Part shown: positions 63,479-64,000 of the stretch, piece after piece
How positions within the stretch are numbered: the stretch's first letter is position 1
Layout: each line of letters begins with the position of its first letter
DNA from: Bradyrhizobium liaoningense
Lineage (GTDB): Bacteria; Pseudomonadota; Alphaproteobacteria; Rhizobiales; Xanthobacteraceae
Reading direction: 5' to 3'
Assembly: GCF_018130785.1 (NCBI RefSeq)
Contig: NZ_JAFCJT010000001.1
Coordinates: 124,001 to 188,000 of the forward strand
Length of the DNA stretch: 64,000 nucleotides
Notes under the pieces: generated by a model
Told to the model about the DNA's origin: nothing
Seen by the model: only the letters and a program-made list of their open reading frames with translations
Databases searched by the model: none
Translations under genes and position numbers: made by a program

Positions 63479-64000
63479 ATGGCCTTCGACACGATCTTCC
63501 TGAACGCGCGCTTCGACGGCGGAGCCCGGCATCACATCGCCGTCGAGGACGGCCGCATCGCCGCGATCACGCCCGTCGATGAGCGTCCCGCAGCGAACGA
63601 GACCATAGACCTCAGCAACGCCCTCGTCGTTCCCGGCTTCGTCGAAGGCCACATCCATCTCGACACCAGCTTCTATGGCGACGCCTGGTGCCCGCACAAA
63701 CCATGCACCAACGGATTCGACGTGCATGAACGCGTGACGTTTCAGGCCCAGAACATGGCCGCGGCCGCGCCGATGGATGTGCGCGCACGCAATCAGCTCG
63801 ATCTCTGCATCGGCCACGGTACCACACAGATGCGCAGCCACGTCATGGTCGACGGCTCAGTCGGCCTGAAATCGCTCGAGACGATCTTGCGCGTGCGCGA
63901 GGAATACAAGGGCCTGATCGACATCCAGCTCGTCGCCTTTCCCCAGAGCGGCATCTTGTCGAGCCCGGGCACGCCGCAATTGCTGGACGAGGCCATCGGG
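63479..64000 (+). CDS. amidohydrolase, cytosine-deaminase-like, N-terminal part (cut by window end)
   Basis: The first 174 codons of a second CodA-type enzyme. LSNALVVPGFVEGHIHLDTSFYGDAWCPHKPCTNG gives the His-x-His metal site. The ATG at 63479-63481 has GGAGG six bases before. It resembles the gene at 62152 in layout but only moderately in sequence, so they are paralogues rather than a recent duplication. The C-terminal half and any metal Asp are outside the window. Confidence 0.85.
   Translation, partial: MAFDTIFLNARFDGGARHHIAVEDGRIAAITPVDERPAANETIDLSNALVVPGFVEGHIHLDTSFYGDAWCPHKPCTNGFDVHERVTFQAQNMAAAAPMDVRARNQLDLCIGHGTTQMRSHVMVDGSVGLKSLETILRVREEYKGLIDIQLVAFPQSGILSSPGTPQLLDEAIG

Overview
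The window is high-GC chromosomal DNA from an alphaproteobacterium, most likely Bradyrhizobium or a close relative. Grounds: overall base composition, a dense run of catabolic operons each with its own regulator and transporter, a DUF6894 protein, and palindromic intergenic repeats of a kind common in that group (20550-20674, 24393-24480, 50557-50605). I saw no phage, transposase, conjugation gene, rRNA or CRISPR array. The only RNA gene found is tRNA-Gln(CUG) at 2231-2304.

Layout. 1-2.9 kb: the first codons of a DUF1428 gene, a large protein joining an alpha/beta-hydrolase domain to a caspase-like domain, the tRNA and a small unknown gene. 3.3-11 kb: a tightly packed six-gene minus-strand operon (dihydrodipicolinate-synthase-like aldolase, FAD-linked hydroxyacid dehydrogenase, four-carbon acid sugar kinase, PdxA2-type dehydrogenase, iron alcohol dehydrogenase, TctC-type binding protein). 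It faces an IclR regulator across a clear GTTCG-N5-CGAAC operator. 11-15.5 kb: RNase Z, a double-ABM membrane protein, guanine deaminase and a Bcr-type exporter. 15.9-22.3 kb: an alpha/beta-hydrolase with Gly at the nucleophile position, facing a GntR-aldehyde dehydrogenase-MFS-amidase series. 22.3-28.9 kb: TetR-controlled RND efflux pump, TauE/SafE permease and two small genes.

29-34.7 kb: three related solo LuxR-type regulators, an AraC regulator, a DUF6894 protein and the last strand of an autotransporter barrel. 34.9-38.9 kb: secreted and small proteins, a MaoC hydratase, a lytic transglycosylase and an AroE-like protein. 38.9-45 kb: a Baeyer-Villiger-type monooxygenase divergent from an acyl-CoA ligase, GH172/DUF2961 and acyl-CoA dehydrogenase operon. 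45-45.6 kb: a cluster of three very small membrane-protein ORFs. 45.6-50.6 kb: a MarR-AaeB-AaeX-AaeA efflux operon and an MFS exporter. 50.6-56.4 kb: an orphan glutamate-type binding protein and a complete branched-chain-type (Liv) ABC operon. 56.5-64 kb: an Atz/Trz-type amidohydrolase with an NMT1-type ABC importer, a GntR regulator, a SnoaL-like protein and two further amidohydrolases, the last cut by the window edge.

How they work together: most of the window reads as uptake, catabolism and efflux modules for small organic acids, aromatics, amides and N-heterocycles. The most informative new signals are regulatory. There is an IclR-type operator, a palindrome in front of the RND pump, and four TGCATGCA-like sites that tie the last cluster to its GntR regulator. 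Also notable are the cluster of tiny membrane ORFs, the hydrolase-caspase fusion and active-site substitutions in two enzymes. No computation was run; all family calls come from reading motifs.
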